Source: Sphingopyxis sp. OPL5 (GTDB lineage: Bacteria > Pseudomonadota > Alphaproteobacteria > Sphingomonadales > Sphingomonadaceae). Taken from it: a stretch of 64,000 nucleotides of DNA. Below are positions 8,427 through 16,988 of the stretch, piece after piece. Numbering within the stretch: the stretch's first letter is position 1; every line of letters begins with the position of its first letter. The notes under the pieces were generated by a model. It had not been told where the DNA came from and did not search any database. It saw only the letters and a list, made by a program, of their open reading frames with translations. The stretch is taken from NCBI RefSeq assembly GCF_003797775.2, contig NZ_CP060725.1, positions 3,900,001 through 3,964,000 on the forward strand, written 5' to 3'. Both the position numbers and the translations under genes were made by a program.

Positions 8427-10256
8427 ATGTGCGGCTGGGGAATATTGGCAAATCGCGACGGCCGCCCGGTCGAACCCGGACAATTGCAGGCGATGGCCGA
8501 CGCTGTCGCGCACCGCGGTCCCGATTCCGAAGGCATCGTCACCCTCGGCCCGGTCGGACTCGCGCACCGCCGGCTGGCGGTGATCGACGTCGACGACCGG
8601 TCGAACCAGCCGATGCGCGACGGCGACAACTGGCTGCTGTTCAACGGCGCCATCTATAACTTCCCCGAATTGCGCGCCGAGCTGGAGGGTTTGGGCCGCC
8701 ATTTCCATACCCAATCGGATACCGAGGTGCTGCTCCACGCGCTGGACCAGTGGTGGACCGACGCGCTGCCGCGGCTGCGCGGCATGTTCTCCTTCGTCTT
8801 CTACGACGCGCGGCGGCAGACGATGCTCCTCGGGCGCGACCGTTTCGGGATCAAGCCGCTCTGCTATCATCTGTCCGATCGCGTGCTGCTCGCCGGGTCG
8901 GAGGCGAAACAGTTGCTCGCCACCGGGCTCGTCGACAGCGCCCCCAACCACGACATGCTGCGCCGCTTCCTCGAATATGGGCATCTCAATTTCGACGCGC
9001 GGAGCTTCTTTGTCGGGATCAAGGCGCTGCCGCCCGGCCATCTCGCCACCTATGACCTGACGACCCGCGCGTTCGCGACTGCGCGCTGGTACGATCTTGC
9101 CGCACAGGTCGAGCCGCTCGCTATCGGCTATGAAGAAGCGCGCGAACGGCTCCGGGCGCTGTTTTTCGACGCGGTGCGCGCGCACCATGTCGCCAATGTT
9201 CCGCTCGGCGCCAGCCTGTCGGGCGGGGTCGACAGCTCGTCGATCGCCGCGGCGAGCGCCGGCGTCGTGGGCGATCCGGCGCAGTTTCCGGTCTTCACCG
9301 TCTTCCACGCCGACCGGCACCATGACGAACGCGGATACGCCGCCCAGGTCGCACAGCGCTTCGGCTATCGCCAGGTCGAGGTTCCGGTCTCGCTGGTCGA
9401 CTATTACACCCCCGAATGGCTCGAGGCCTTCGCCTGGTCGCAGGACCAGCCGCTGCCGAGCGGTAGCCATTTCAACGAACATGCGCTGTTCCGCGCCGCG
9501 CATGAAGCGGGGGTGACGGTGATGCTCGACGGCCAGGGTGCCGACGAATATTTCGGCGGCTATGGCGAATTCTGGCTCGCGGCGCAGCGTGAGGCTCTCG
9601 GTGCGGGGCGGCTCGGCGAGGCATGGCAAAATTTTCGCGGGCGGAGCCTGACGACGGGCGATGGCCTGCCGCTGACCTTGCGCAAATATCTTGCCGCCGG
9701 GCGGCAATCGGACCGGCTGATTTCGCCGCTGATGTCGGGGATCTGGCGCGGTGGCGGCACGGAATCCTACACCCCCGTCGCCCCGCCGACCGCTTACAAG
9801 CCGTTGTCGCTCGACGAGCTGACGCGGACGAGCATCCCGTACCAGCTCCATTCGCAGGACCGCAACGCGATGCAGTTCGGTATCGAATCGCGCGTTCCCT
9901 TCCTCGATCACCGGCTCGTCGAGTTCGTCATGGGGCTGCCGACGCGCTTCCTCGTCGGCAAGGGGTGGCAGAAACTGATCCTGCGCGACGCGATGGATGC
10001 GCTGCCCGACACCGTGCGCTGGCGGCGCGACAAGATCGGTTTCTCTTCCCCCGATGCGAGTTTCGGCCGCGACCATCCCGACCGCATGGCGGCGATGATC
10101 GACGATGCGCTGCGCGTGCTGGCGCCGCTGCTCGACGTGACGACGCTTCGCGAACGGATCGCCGCTTCGGCGCGCCATAGCCTGCCCTATGATCCGGCGA
10201 ATTTCCGTCTGATCAGCCTCGCCGCCTGGGTGCGGCGCTTCGCGGTGCCGCTATGA
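8427..10256 (+). CDS. asnB: AsnB-type glutamine-dependent amidotransferase (asparagine synthase family)
   Basis: A 609-residue two-domain enzyme. It begins MCGWGI, so Cys2 becomes the N-terminal nucleophile of a class II glutaminase. The C-terminal synthetase half has the ATP pyrophosphatase loop SLSGGVDSSS near residues 265-274 and DGQGADEYFGGY near 368. In polysaccharide clusters such enzymes commonly convert a uronic acid carboxylate to a uronamide rather than make asparagine; the adjacent uronate genes support that reading here. Its stop overlaps the HisH paralog by four bases. Confidence 0.85.
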   Translation: MCGWGILANRDGRPVEPGQLQAMADAVAHRGPDSEGIVTLGPVGLAHRRLAVIDVDDRSNQPMRDGDNWLLFNGAIYNFPELRAELEGLGRHFHTQSDTEVLLHALDQWWTDALPRLRGMFSFVFYDARRQTMLLGRDRFGIKPLCYHLSDRVLLAGSEAKQLLATGLVDSAPNHDMLRRFLEYGHLNFDARSFFVGIKALPPGHLATYDLTTRAFATARWYDLAAQVEPLAIGYEEARERLRALFFDAVRAHHVANVPLGASLSGGVDSSSIAAASAGVVGDPAQFPVFTVFHADRHHDERGYAAQVAQRFGYRQVEVPVSLVDYYTPEWLEAFAWSQDQPLPSGSHFNEHALFRAAHEAGVTVMLDGQGADEYFGGYGEFWLAAQREALGAGRLGEAWQNFRGRSLTTGDGLPLTLRKYLAAGRQSDRLISPLMSGIWRGGGTESYTPVAPPTAYKPLSLDELTRTSIPYQLHSQDRNAMQFGIESRVPFLDHRLVEFVMGLPTRFLVGKGWQKLILRDAMDALPDTVRWRRDKIGFSSPDASFGRDHPDRMAAMIDDALRVLAPLLDVTTLRERIAASARHSLPYDPANFRLISLAAWVRRFAVPL

Positions 10257-10864
10257 TCACCATCGTCGATTATGACGCGGGCAACCCGCGATCGATCATC
10301 AACATGCTGCAGTATCTCGGCCACCGCGCCGAATTGACCGGAGATCCCGACACGATCGCACGCGCCGAGCGGCTAATCCTGCCCGGCGTCGGCAAGTTCG
10401 ACTGGGGCATGCAGCGCCTGCACGACAAGGGACTCGTCGCGCCGCTGCGCGAGGCGGTCGAACGCCGCGCCGTCCCCATGCTCGGCATCTGCCTCGGCGC
10501 CCAATTGCTGACGCGCGGCAGCGAAGAGGGTGAATTGCCGGGGTTCGATTGGGTGCCCGCAAAGACCGTCGCCTTCGACCGTTCGCGCCTCGGCGACCGG
10601 CTCAAGGTTCCGCACATCGGCTGGGCCGACACCGCCTGGAACGCCGGACACCGCATGGCGCTCGATGCCGATGCCGCCCGCTATTATTACGTCCACAGCT
10701 TCCACATCGCCTGCGACGCCCCGGCGACCGAGCTGTGCAGCACCGTCCATGGCTATCGCTTCACCGCCGGGGTCGAAAAGGACAATGTCTTCGGGGTCCA
10801 GTTCCACCCCGAAAAGAGCCTGTCGTTCGGCATGGCGGTGCTCGATCGTTTTGCGGCGATCTGA
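10253..10864 (+). CDS. hisH: HisH-type glutaminase subunit for sugar amidination (HisH2)
   Basis: A 203-residue class I glutamine amidotransferase. The catalytic triad is visible as Cys80 (LGICLGAQL), His185 and Glu187 (FHPEKS). It resembles the HisH2 proteins of O-antigen loci, which supply ammonia through a HisF-like partner to the WbpG amidotransferase to convert an acetamido to an acetamidino group. The partner genes are at 15055-16988, separated from it by four genes. No other histidine biosynthesis gene is near, which argues against a role in histidine synthesis. ATG overlaps the asnB stop by four bases. Confidence 0.85.
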   Translation: MITIVDYDAGNPRSIINMLQYLGHRAELTGDPDTIARAERLILPGVGKFDWGMQRLHDKGLVAPLREAVERRAVPMLGICLGAQLLTRGSEEGELPGFDWVPAKTVAFDRSRLGDRLKVPHIGWADTAWNAGHRMALDADAARYYYVHSFHIACDAPATELCSTVHGYRFTAGVEKDNVFGVQFHPEKSLSFGMAVLDRFAAI

Positions 10865-10982
10865 TCGGCGCGGGGCCATGAATTCGATTGGCGCCGCGCA
10901 CCCTTTTCTGTAACCGCCGGGGCCGGCCCATGTCGGCACAGGCGGTTCGCCAGGCCCTTCAACGCGATGCGGAGACGATTTG

Positions 10983-12293
10983 GTGAAGACGATCGCCGAC
11001 AGGCTGGTGAATATCTCCCGTCTGAACTTCGTTCGCAATTTCGCGACGCTCTCGGGCGGACAGGCGATCGCGACGCTGATCCCGATCCTCACCGCACCGA
11101 TCCTCGGGCGGCTCTACCTGCCCGCCGACTATGGCGTGCTCGGCACCTATATGGCGTTCGGCGCGGTGCTCGCGACGATAGGAAATCTCCAATATTTCAA
11201 AGGCGTGATCGTCGACAAGCAAGAGCATGACGCGATCGCGACGCTTGCGCTGGCGATGCGCATCACGCTTGGCATGTCGGTACTGGCGCTCGCGGTCGTC
11301 GCGCTGGTCCGGCTTCTGGAACCGGCGAGCTGGTCGAACAGCGAACTCTGGCCCTGGTTCTGGCTGCTGCCGCTCACCATCCTGATGGCCAGCCAGACCG
11401 CCGCGCTGCAGGCCTTCGCCAACCGCCAGAACCGCTATGGCTTCATGAGCCGGCTGCAGATCGTCAGCGTCGTGGTCACGACCGGCCTGTCGATCGGACT
11501 GGGGCTGCTGAAATGGGGTGCCGCCGGCCTGATGACTGCCTATTTCGCCGGACAGATCATCGCCTTTTTCTATGTGATCGCCGGAAATCGCGAGGCTTTC
11601 GGGCTAGCGCGCCGGGCGCAATGGGCCGATATGCGCGCCGCGGCGGTGCGCCACCGCGATTTTGCGCAATGGACCACCCCGACCGCGGTCGTCGAACAGG
11701 TCGCGATGGCCTTCCCGATCTATGTCCTTGGCCTGCGGGGCGGGATGCTCGACGTCGTCGGCCATTTCAACCGCGCGCGCAGCCTTCTCGCACTGCCCGT
11801 CCAGATGTTCGCGACCGCCATCGGCCAGGTGTTCTTCCGGCGCGGCGCCGAAGAGATCGCGCGGCTCGATAGCGCCACCCATCTTTTTTACCGGCTGGCG
11901 ATCGGGCTCACCGCGATCGCTGTCCCGATGTTCGGCATCCTCTATCTGATCGCCCCGACGCTGTTCGTCTTCGTGCTCGGCCCCAATTGGCACGAGACCG
12001 GCGAGGTCGCGCGCATCCTCGCCCCCGTCATCGGGCTGCAATTCGTGGTCCAGCCGCTGACTAAGATCCTGTGGCTGCACGGCTACCAGCGGCTCGATTT
12101 CATCATGTCGATCAGCTTCGCGGCCTTCACCATCGGCGCCGTGCTGCTCGCGACGCAGATCATCTCCAGTCCGATGAACGTGATCGTCGCTTATGCGATG
12201 GCGCAGGGTGTGATGTACGTCGCGTTCCTCGCGGTCGCCTTCTGGATCGCGCATCGCCATCGCCATCTTCGCGCCGAACCGGCGGCGCTGTGA
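10983..12293 (+). CDS. wzx: Wzx-type repeat-unit flippase (oligosaccharide translocase)
   Basis: A ~436-residue integral membrane protein with about twelve predicted membrane segments and the MATE/MOP-superfamily start LSGGQAIATLIPILTAPILG, then LYLPADYGVLGTYMAFG. Wzx flips undecaprenyl-linked repeat units to the periplasm for the polymerase. GTG at 10983 is preferred, eight bases after a GGAG; an in-frame TTG at 10980 is also possible. The 118 bases upstream hold no gene, the first real gap in the operon since 4322-4402. Confidence 0.85.
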   Translation: MKTIADRLVNISRLNFVRNFATLSGGQAIATLIPILTAPILGRLYLPADYGVLGTYMAFGAVLATIGNLQYFKGVIVDKQEHDAIATLALAMRITLGMSVLALAVVALVRLLEPASWSNSELWPWFWLLPLTILMASQTAALQAFANRQNRYGFMSRLQIVSVVVTTGLSIGLGLLKWGAAGLMTAYFAGQIIAFFYVIAGNREAFGLARRAQWADMRAAAVRHRDFAQWTTPTAVVEQVAMAFPIYVLGLRGGMLDVVGHFNRARSLLALPVQMFATAIGQVFFRRGAEEIARLDSATHLFYRLAIGLTAIAVPMFGILYLIAPTLFVFVLGPNWHETGEVARILAPVIGLQFVVQPLTKILWLHGYQRLDFIMSISFAAFTIGAVLLATQIISSPMNVIVAYAMAQGVMYVAFLAVAFWIAHRHRHLRAEPAAL

Positions 12294-12375
12294 TAGACAT
12301 ATCGGAAAGCCTGTCATATGCCTTGGACGGGCACTTCCTGATATTCTTTCGATTGTTGCACGCGATACCATTGAT

Positions 12376-13086
12376 ATGACCTATATTTCTGCCGATCCGG
12401 CGACCTGCCTCGCCGACAGGATGGAAATCAGCGCGGCGCTGCGCCTGTCGCGGTTCCTGCCGCGCTACATGGCGCGCCAGTTGATGGGCCGGCAGCATAT
12501 CGCGCGCCGCGTCCACCGCGACACCGCCGGCTATGCGGTGACCGGCACCCCCGAACATTGGCTCGACCAGTTCGTCTACCAGCGCGCGGCCAAGGCCTAT
12601 TGGCCCGTCGACCGGTCGAGCAAGGTGGTCAACTGGCGCAATATCAAGGTCGGTATCGACGTCGCGCCGGGGTTCATGCCGAACTGCTATATTCAGGGCA
12701 TCGGCCTGATCGACATCGGCGACTATGTGTGGATCGCGCCGGGGGTGCATATCATCTCCGCGAACCATGATATCCACGACCACCGGCTCCACCATCCCGA
12801 CCGGGTCGTCGTCGGCCGTCACAGCTGGCTGGGCGGCGGGGCGAAGATCATGCCGGGTGTCGAACTCGGCCCCTTCACCATCGTCGCCGCCGGCGCGGTC
12901 GTCACCCGCTCCTTCCCCGAAGGCTATCAGGTCCTCGCCGGCATCCCGGCCAAGCCGGTGCGTCAGATCGATGCGGCGCAATGTGTCGATTATGCGCGCG
13001 ACCACCGCTATCATGGCTATATCCCGGAAGCCGATTTCCCCGCCTTCGCGAAGCAGGCGCTGAATCCGGCATTGCAGGGAGGCTGA
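12376..13086 (+). CDS. Hexapeptide-repeat acyltransferase, paralog 3
   Basis: 236 residues. An N-terminal helical segment is followed by KAYWPVDRSSKVVNW and beta-helix repeats: FMPNCYIQGIGLIDIGDY, IISANHDIHDH with the active-site-like histidine, then VAAGAVVTRSFPEGYQVLAG. Same family as the products of 7148 and 7837, with the fullest set of conserved features of the three. Probably transfers an acyl group to the polysaccharide subunit. The 82-base gap upstream shows no clear promoter. Confidence 0.78.
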   Translation: MTYISADPATCLADRMEISAALRLSRFLPRYMARQLMGRQHIARRVHRDTAGYAVTGTPEHWLDQFVYQRAAKAYWPVDRSSKVVNWRNIKVGIDVAPGFMPNCYIQGIGLIDIGDYVWIAPGVHIISANHDIHDHRLHHPDRVVVGRHSWLGGGAKIMPGVELGPFTIVAAGAVVTRSFPEGYQVLAGIPAKPVRQIDAAQCVDYARDHRYHGYIPEADFPAFAKQALNPALQGG

Positions 13087-13090
13087 GGGC

Positions 13091-14218
13091 GTGGAGGGCT
13101 ATTTTTCGCAACCGCGAACGATCCTGATCATCTCGCCGCAGGCGTGGAACGCGCCCAATGTGTCGAAGCATCATTATGCGCGCCTGCTCGGCGAATTGGG
13201 GCATCGCGTCTTTTTCGTCGAACCGCCCGACCACAGCCGTCGCGACCGCAATGTCGCCATCCTGCCGAGCGACGCGGCGGGCGTGTCGCTTGTCCGCTAT
13301 CGCCTGCCCTTCCCCTATCGCATCAAATTTCACGCCCGGCCGCTGTTCAAATGGCTGATGAAGGGGGTCACCCGCCGGGTGGCAAGGACCGTTCCGGGGC
13401 CGATCGACCTGGTTTGGGATTTCGACAATGAATATATGTTCAATGATCTCGGCGATTTTTCTGCCGATTTCAGTATCTTCCATCCCGTAGATGACATTGC
13501 GCCGCAATTTTCGTCGACCAAGTTCGCGCGGCTGATCCTCGCCAACAACGGCTTTTACATTTCCTCGCTGCCCGCAAGCGGCGCCCGCACCGCCTTGATC
13601 CCGCACGGGACGCAGGGCGCGTTCCTCGACCTCGCGCGCACGCGCCTTGACGGCACGCAACCGGCGTTTCGCGCGGTGCCGAAAGTCGTCGGCTATGTCG
13701 GCAACCTCGACCGCAAGGATATCGACTGGGAGGCGCTCTACGCCGTGATCGGCGCGCACCCCGAACTCGAATTCCGGATGATCGGTCCCTATCGCAGTTC
13801 GACCCCGCCCGACCCCAGGATCGAAAAACTGCGGGCCTTCGCCAATGTCACCCTGCTCGGGCGGCTCGAATCGCACGAAGTCATCGCCCGCTCGGCGGAT
13901 GTCGACATCTGGTTCGTCGCCTATCGCTACGAAAAGGCGAAGGGCCTGATCTATCCGCACAAGATCAACGAGTTTCTCGCCACCGGAAAGCCCGTCCTCG
14001 CCAGCCAATTGTCCTTCACCTTTCCCCCCGGGGCGGTGACCTGTTCGGCCTATGAAGATAATCGCGACATGCCCGAGCTGATGGGCCGGATCGTCGCCGA
14101 TTATGCCGAGGTCGGCGCACCGCTCGCGGCCACACGCGCGCGTTTCGCCGCCGAAAACAGCTATGCCGACCATATCGCCACCATCTCGCGTCTGATCGCC
14201 GACGTGAAAGCAGGATAG
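13091..14218 (+). CDS. Glycosyltransferase (GT-B, group 1 like), paralog A
   Basis: 375 residues starting at a GTG. The opening ILIISPQAWNAPNVSKHHYA is nearly repeated in the gene at 16988 (LLISPQPWAGLQVSKHHYA), so the two are paralogs. The C-terminal half has VVGYVGNLDRKDIDW, FRMIGPYRSS and PHKINEFLATGKPVLAS, which correspond to the donor-binding half of GT4-type enzymes. Each paralog probably adds one sugar of the repeat unit. The sulfotransferase gene starts four bases after its stop. Confidence 0.8.
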   Translation: MEGYFSQPRTILIISPQAWNAPNVSKHHYARLLGELGHRVFFVEPPDHSRRDRNVAILPSDAAGVSLVRYRLPFPYRIKFHARPLFKWLMKGVTRRVARTVPGPIDLVWDFDNEYMFNDLGDFSADFSIFHPVDDIAPQFSSTKFARLILANNGFYISSLPASGARTALIPHGTQGAFLDLARTRLDGTQPAFRAVPKVVGYVGNLDRKDIDWEALYAVIGAHPELEFRMIGPYRSSTPPDPRIEKLRAFANVTLLGRLESHEVIARSADVDIWFVAYRYEKAKGLIYPHKINEFLATGKPVLASQLSFTFPPGAVTCSAYEDNRDMPELMGRIVADYAEVGAPLAATRARFAAENSYADHIATISRLIADVKAG

Positions 14219-14222
14219 CCCG

Positions 14223-15044
14223 ATGTATCTTCCCAACCTCCTGGTCATCGGCGCGATGAAGTGCGGGACCAGCAGCCTGCACAATTATCTGGCGCGCCAT
14301 CCGGACATCTTCATGTCGGAAGAAAAGGAGATCAACTTCTTCACCGGTTCGAACAGCAACCAGTCGCTCGACTGGTACAAGGCGCAGTTCCCGGTCGACG
14401 CGCCGATCCGCGGCGAATCCTCGCAAAATTATTCGAAGCGCCACAATCCCCTGTTCCCCGGCGCGGCCGAGGCGATCAAGGCGCTGATCCCCGATGTGAA
14501 GCTGATCTATGTGGTGCGCGACCCGATCGAGCGTTACCGCTCGCACAAGGTCGAAAATTACCATGGGGAAACGCCCGCCGCGCGCCAATGGTCGGAGACG
14601 AGCGACAATCAGGTGATGACGGGCATGTATGCCTACCAGCTCGAATCCTTCCTCGACCATTTCCCGATGGAACAGATCAAGGTCGTCGATGCCGACAGCC
14701 TGCTCAACCACCGGCATATGACGATGAACATGATCTTTTCCTTCCTCGGGCTCGAATGGCTCGAAGATCCCGACAGCTTCTCGTTCAAGACGAACGAGAA
14801 TTCGTCGAACGGCATTCCGGTGCACTGGCAGAAATCCCTGCCCTATCGCGCCGCGCGCAAGCTGGCGCCCTTCGATTTCGACGCGCTGATGAACCGTCCG
14901 GCGATCAGCCGCCGGCTCTTTTACGGCCTCAACAAGCCCGATCTGAGCGAGGAAGAGGTCGACCGGCTGAAGGAACGTTATGCAAAGGACGTCGCGCAGC
15001 TGCGCGCACTGACCGGCATGGATTTTGCCGGCTGGCAGGTCTGA
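14223..15044 (+). CDS. PAPS-dependent sulfotransferase
   Basis: A 273-residue sulfotransferase-domain protein. The 5'-phosphosulfate loop is at residues 10-19 (GAMKCGTSSL) and the 3'-phosphate site at 96-108 (YVVRDPIERYRSH, with Arg99 and Ser107), as in NDST/heparan-type sulfotransferases. It would move a sulfuryl group from PAPS to a hydroxyl or amine of the saccharide. It is embedded in the operon (four-base gap upstream, ten downstream), so the polysaccharide is likely sulfated. No PAPS-synthesis gene is in the window. Confidence 0.85.
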   Translation: MYLPNLLVIGAMKCGTSSLHNYLARHPDIFMSEEKEINFFTGSNSNQSLDWYKAQFPVDAPIRGESSQNYSKRHNPLFPGAAEAIKALIPDVKLIYVVRDPIERYRSHKVENYHGETPAARQWSETSDNQVMTGMYAYQLESFLDHFPMEQIKVVDADSLLNHRHMTMNMIFSFLGLEWLEDPDSFSFKTNENSSNGIPVHWQKSLPYRAARKLAPFDFDALMNRPAISRRLFYGLNKPDLSEEEVDRLKERYAKDVAQLRALTGMDFAGWQV

Positions 15045-15054
15045 CCGACGCCCC

Positions 15055-15834
15055 ATGCGCCGTATTCGCGTCATTCCCGTGCTGACCATCGACCGCGATG
15101 CGCGGCTGGTGAAGACGGTCGGCTTCGGCAAGCGCACCTATATCGGTGACCCGATCAACGCCGTGCGCATCTTCAACACCAAGATGGTCGACGAAATCCT
15201 GCTGCTCGACATCGACGCCAGCACCGACGGACGCGGACCCAATTTCGATGCGATCGGCGACATCGTCGAAGAGGCCTTTCTGCCGATGGGCTATGGCGGC
15301 GGTATCCGCAGCGTCGACGACGCGGCGCGGCTGTTCGCGCTCGGGCTGGAAAAGGTCGTGCTATCGACCGAAGCCTTCGCCGATCCCGGGCTGGTGACGG
15401 CGATCGCCGACCGTTTCGGCAGCCAGGCCGTCGCGGTGTCGCTCCCCTATGGTCGCAAGCTCATCGGCGGCGAGCAGGTCCTGACCCGCAGCGGCAAGCA
15501 GCGCACCGGCCAGGCGCCGGTCGCGGCGGCGCAGGCGATGGCGGCGGCGGGCGCCGGCGAGATCATCGTCTACAGCATCGACCGCGACGGCAAATGGACC
15601 GGCTTCGACCTGCCGACGGTCAGCGCGGTCGCGGCGGCGGTCGCCATCCCGGTGGTCGCCTGCGGCGGTGCCGCGGGCCTCGACGATTTCCTGCCCGCGA
15701 TCCGCGACGGTGGGGCTTCGGCGGTCGCCGCATCGAGCCTGTTCGTCTATCGCGCGCCCAAACAGGGGGTGCTGATTTCCTATCCCGACGAGGCCGATCT
15801 GCGCGACCGGCTGTTCGCAAAGCTCGATGCATGA
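15055..15834 (+). CDS. hisF: HisF-type subunit for sugar amidination (HisF2), cyclase residues lost
   Basis: A 259-residue TIM barrel recognisable as HisF by GDPINAVRIFNTKMVDEILL and SIDRDGKWTGFD. The two catalytic aspartates of true HisF cyclase are missing: the CLDV motif (Asp11) reads VLTI, and the AID position (Asp130) reads SLP. O-antigen HisF2 proteins share this pattern; they are thought to channel ammonia from HisH to WbpG rather than make imidazole glycerol phosphate. ATG at 15055 gives the normal N-terminus. The stop overlaps the WbpG-type gene by four bases. Confidence 0.85.
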   Translation: MRRIRVIPVLTIDRDARLVKTVGFGKRTYIGDPINAVRIFNTKMVDEILLLDIDASTDGRGPNFDAIGDIVEEAFLPMGYGGGIRSVDDAARLFALGLEKVVLSTEAFADPGLVTAIADRFGSQAVAVSLPYGRKLIGGEQVLTRSGKQRTGQAPVAAAQAMAAAGAGEIIVYSIDRDGKWTGFDLPTVSAVAAAVAIPVVACGGAAGLDDFLPAIRDGGASAVAASSLFVYRAPKQGVLISYPDEADLRDRLFAKLDA

Positions 15835-16988
15835 CCCTAGCCACGTCGCCCCTGCCCGCAACCTCGGCGCAGGTCTGCACGCGAACGGTGATGGACGGCA
15901 GCGATCCCGACATCCGGTTCGACGCCGACGGGGTGTGCAACTACTGGCACGAATATCAGGCTTTCGCCGCGACGCTTCCCGATGCCGCCGCCAAACAGGC
16001 GCGGCTCGACACGCTGCTGGCGGCGGTGCGCGCCGACGGCAAGGGCAAGCCCTATGACTGCGTCATCGGCCTGTCGGGCGGGGTCGACAGCAGCTATGTC
16101 ACCTGGCTCGCGAAGCAATGGGACCTGCGGCCGCTGATCGTCCATTTCGACAATGGCTGGAACAACGAACTCGCGGTCCGCAACATCGAGAATATCTGCA
16201 AAAAGCTCGACTTCGAACTCCACACCTTCGTGATGGACTGGGACGAGTTCCGCGACCTGCAGCGCGCTTATTTCAAGGCGTCGGTCGTCGATATCGAGGT
16301 GCCGACCGATCACATGATCTCGGGTGCGCTCTACAGGCTCGCGGCGAAGTACAACCTCAAATACATTCTCTCGGGTCTCAACCACGCCACCGAATGGCTG
16401 ATGCCGCCGTCGTGGAACTATGCGAAGTTCGACCTCGTCAACCTGAAGAGCATCCACCGGACATTCGGCGAGAAGCCGCTCAGGAAACTCCCCGCGCTCG
16501 GGGTCTGGCAGCGCGCCTGGTATCAACTGGTGCGCGGCATCCACAGCGAAGCCGTGCTCGACCTCGTCGATTTCGACAAGGCGAAGGCCAAGGAATTGCT
16601 GATCCGCGAACTCGACTGGGTCGATTATGGCGGCAAACATTATGAATCGCTCTTCACCCGTTTTTACCAGGGTTACATCCTCCCGCGGAAATTCGGTGTC
16701 GACAAACGCAAGGCGCATCTGTCGAACCTGATCCTGTCGGGTCAGGCGACGCGCGACGAAGCATTGCGCGAATTGCAACAACCGACCTATGACGCGGCGA
16801 TGCAGGAGCGCGACAAGGCCTATGTTCGCAAGAAGCTGGGGTTCAGCGAGGCCGAATTCGAAGAGCTGCTGGTGCGGCCCAACCAGCGGCACGAGATTTA
16901 CGGCACCGATCAAAAGCAGCGCGAATTCTATTTTCGCGTCATAGGCACGGCCGGCAAGATCCTGCGTACCGTCGGATTGAAGCGCTGA
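15831..16988 (+). CDS. wbpG: N-acetyl sugar amidotransferase (WbpG)
   Basis: A 385-residue ATP-pyrophosphatase enzyme with the PP-loop LSGGVDSSY (81-89). The N-terminal VCTRTVMDGSDPDIRF and GVCNYW match the WbpG family, although the usual paired CxxC cysteines are reduced to single ones. With HisH and HisF partners WbpG forms an acetamidino group from an acetamido group on a diamino-uronate in the Pseudomonas aeruginosa O5 pathway. ATG overlaps the hisF stop by four bases and the following glycosyltransferase overlaps its stop by one. The exact sugar acted on here is inference. Confidence 0.87.
   Translation: MTLATSPLPATSAQVCTRTVMDGSDPDIRFDADGVCNYWHEYQAFAATLPDAAAKQARLDTLLAAVRADGKGKPYDCVIGLSGGVDSSYVTWLAKQWDLRPLIVHFDNGWNNELAVRNIENICKKLDFELHTFVMDWDEFRDLQRAYFKASVVDIEVPTDHMISGALYRLAAKYNLKYILSGLNHATEWLMPPSWNYAKFDLVNLKSIHRTFGEKPLRKLPALGVWQRAWYQLVRGIHSEAVLDLVDFDKAKAKELLIRELDWVDYGGKHYESLFTRFYQGYILPRKFGVDKRKAHLSNLILSGQATRDEALRELQQPTYDAAMQERDKAYVRKKLGFSEAEFEELLVRPNQRHEIYGTDQKQREFYFRVIGTAGKILRTVGLKR

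Noticed and set aside
10253..15834. HisH and HisF as histidine biosynthesis genes
   Set aside because: No other his gene is near, HisF lacks both catalytic aspartates, and WbpG is translationally coupled to HisF.
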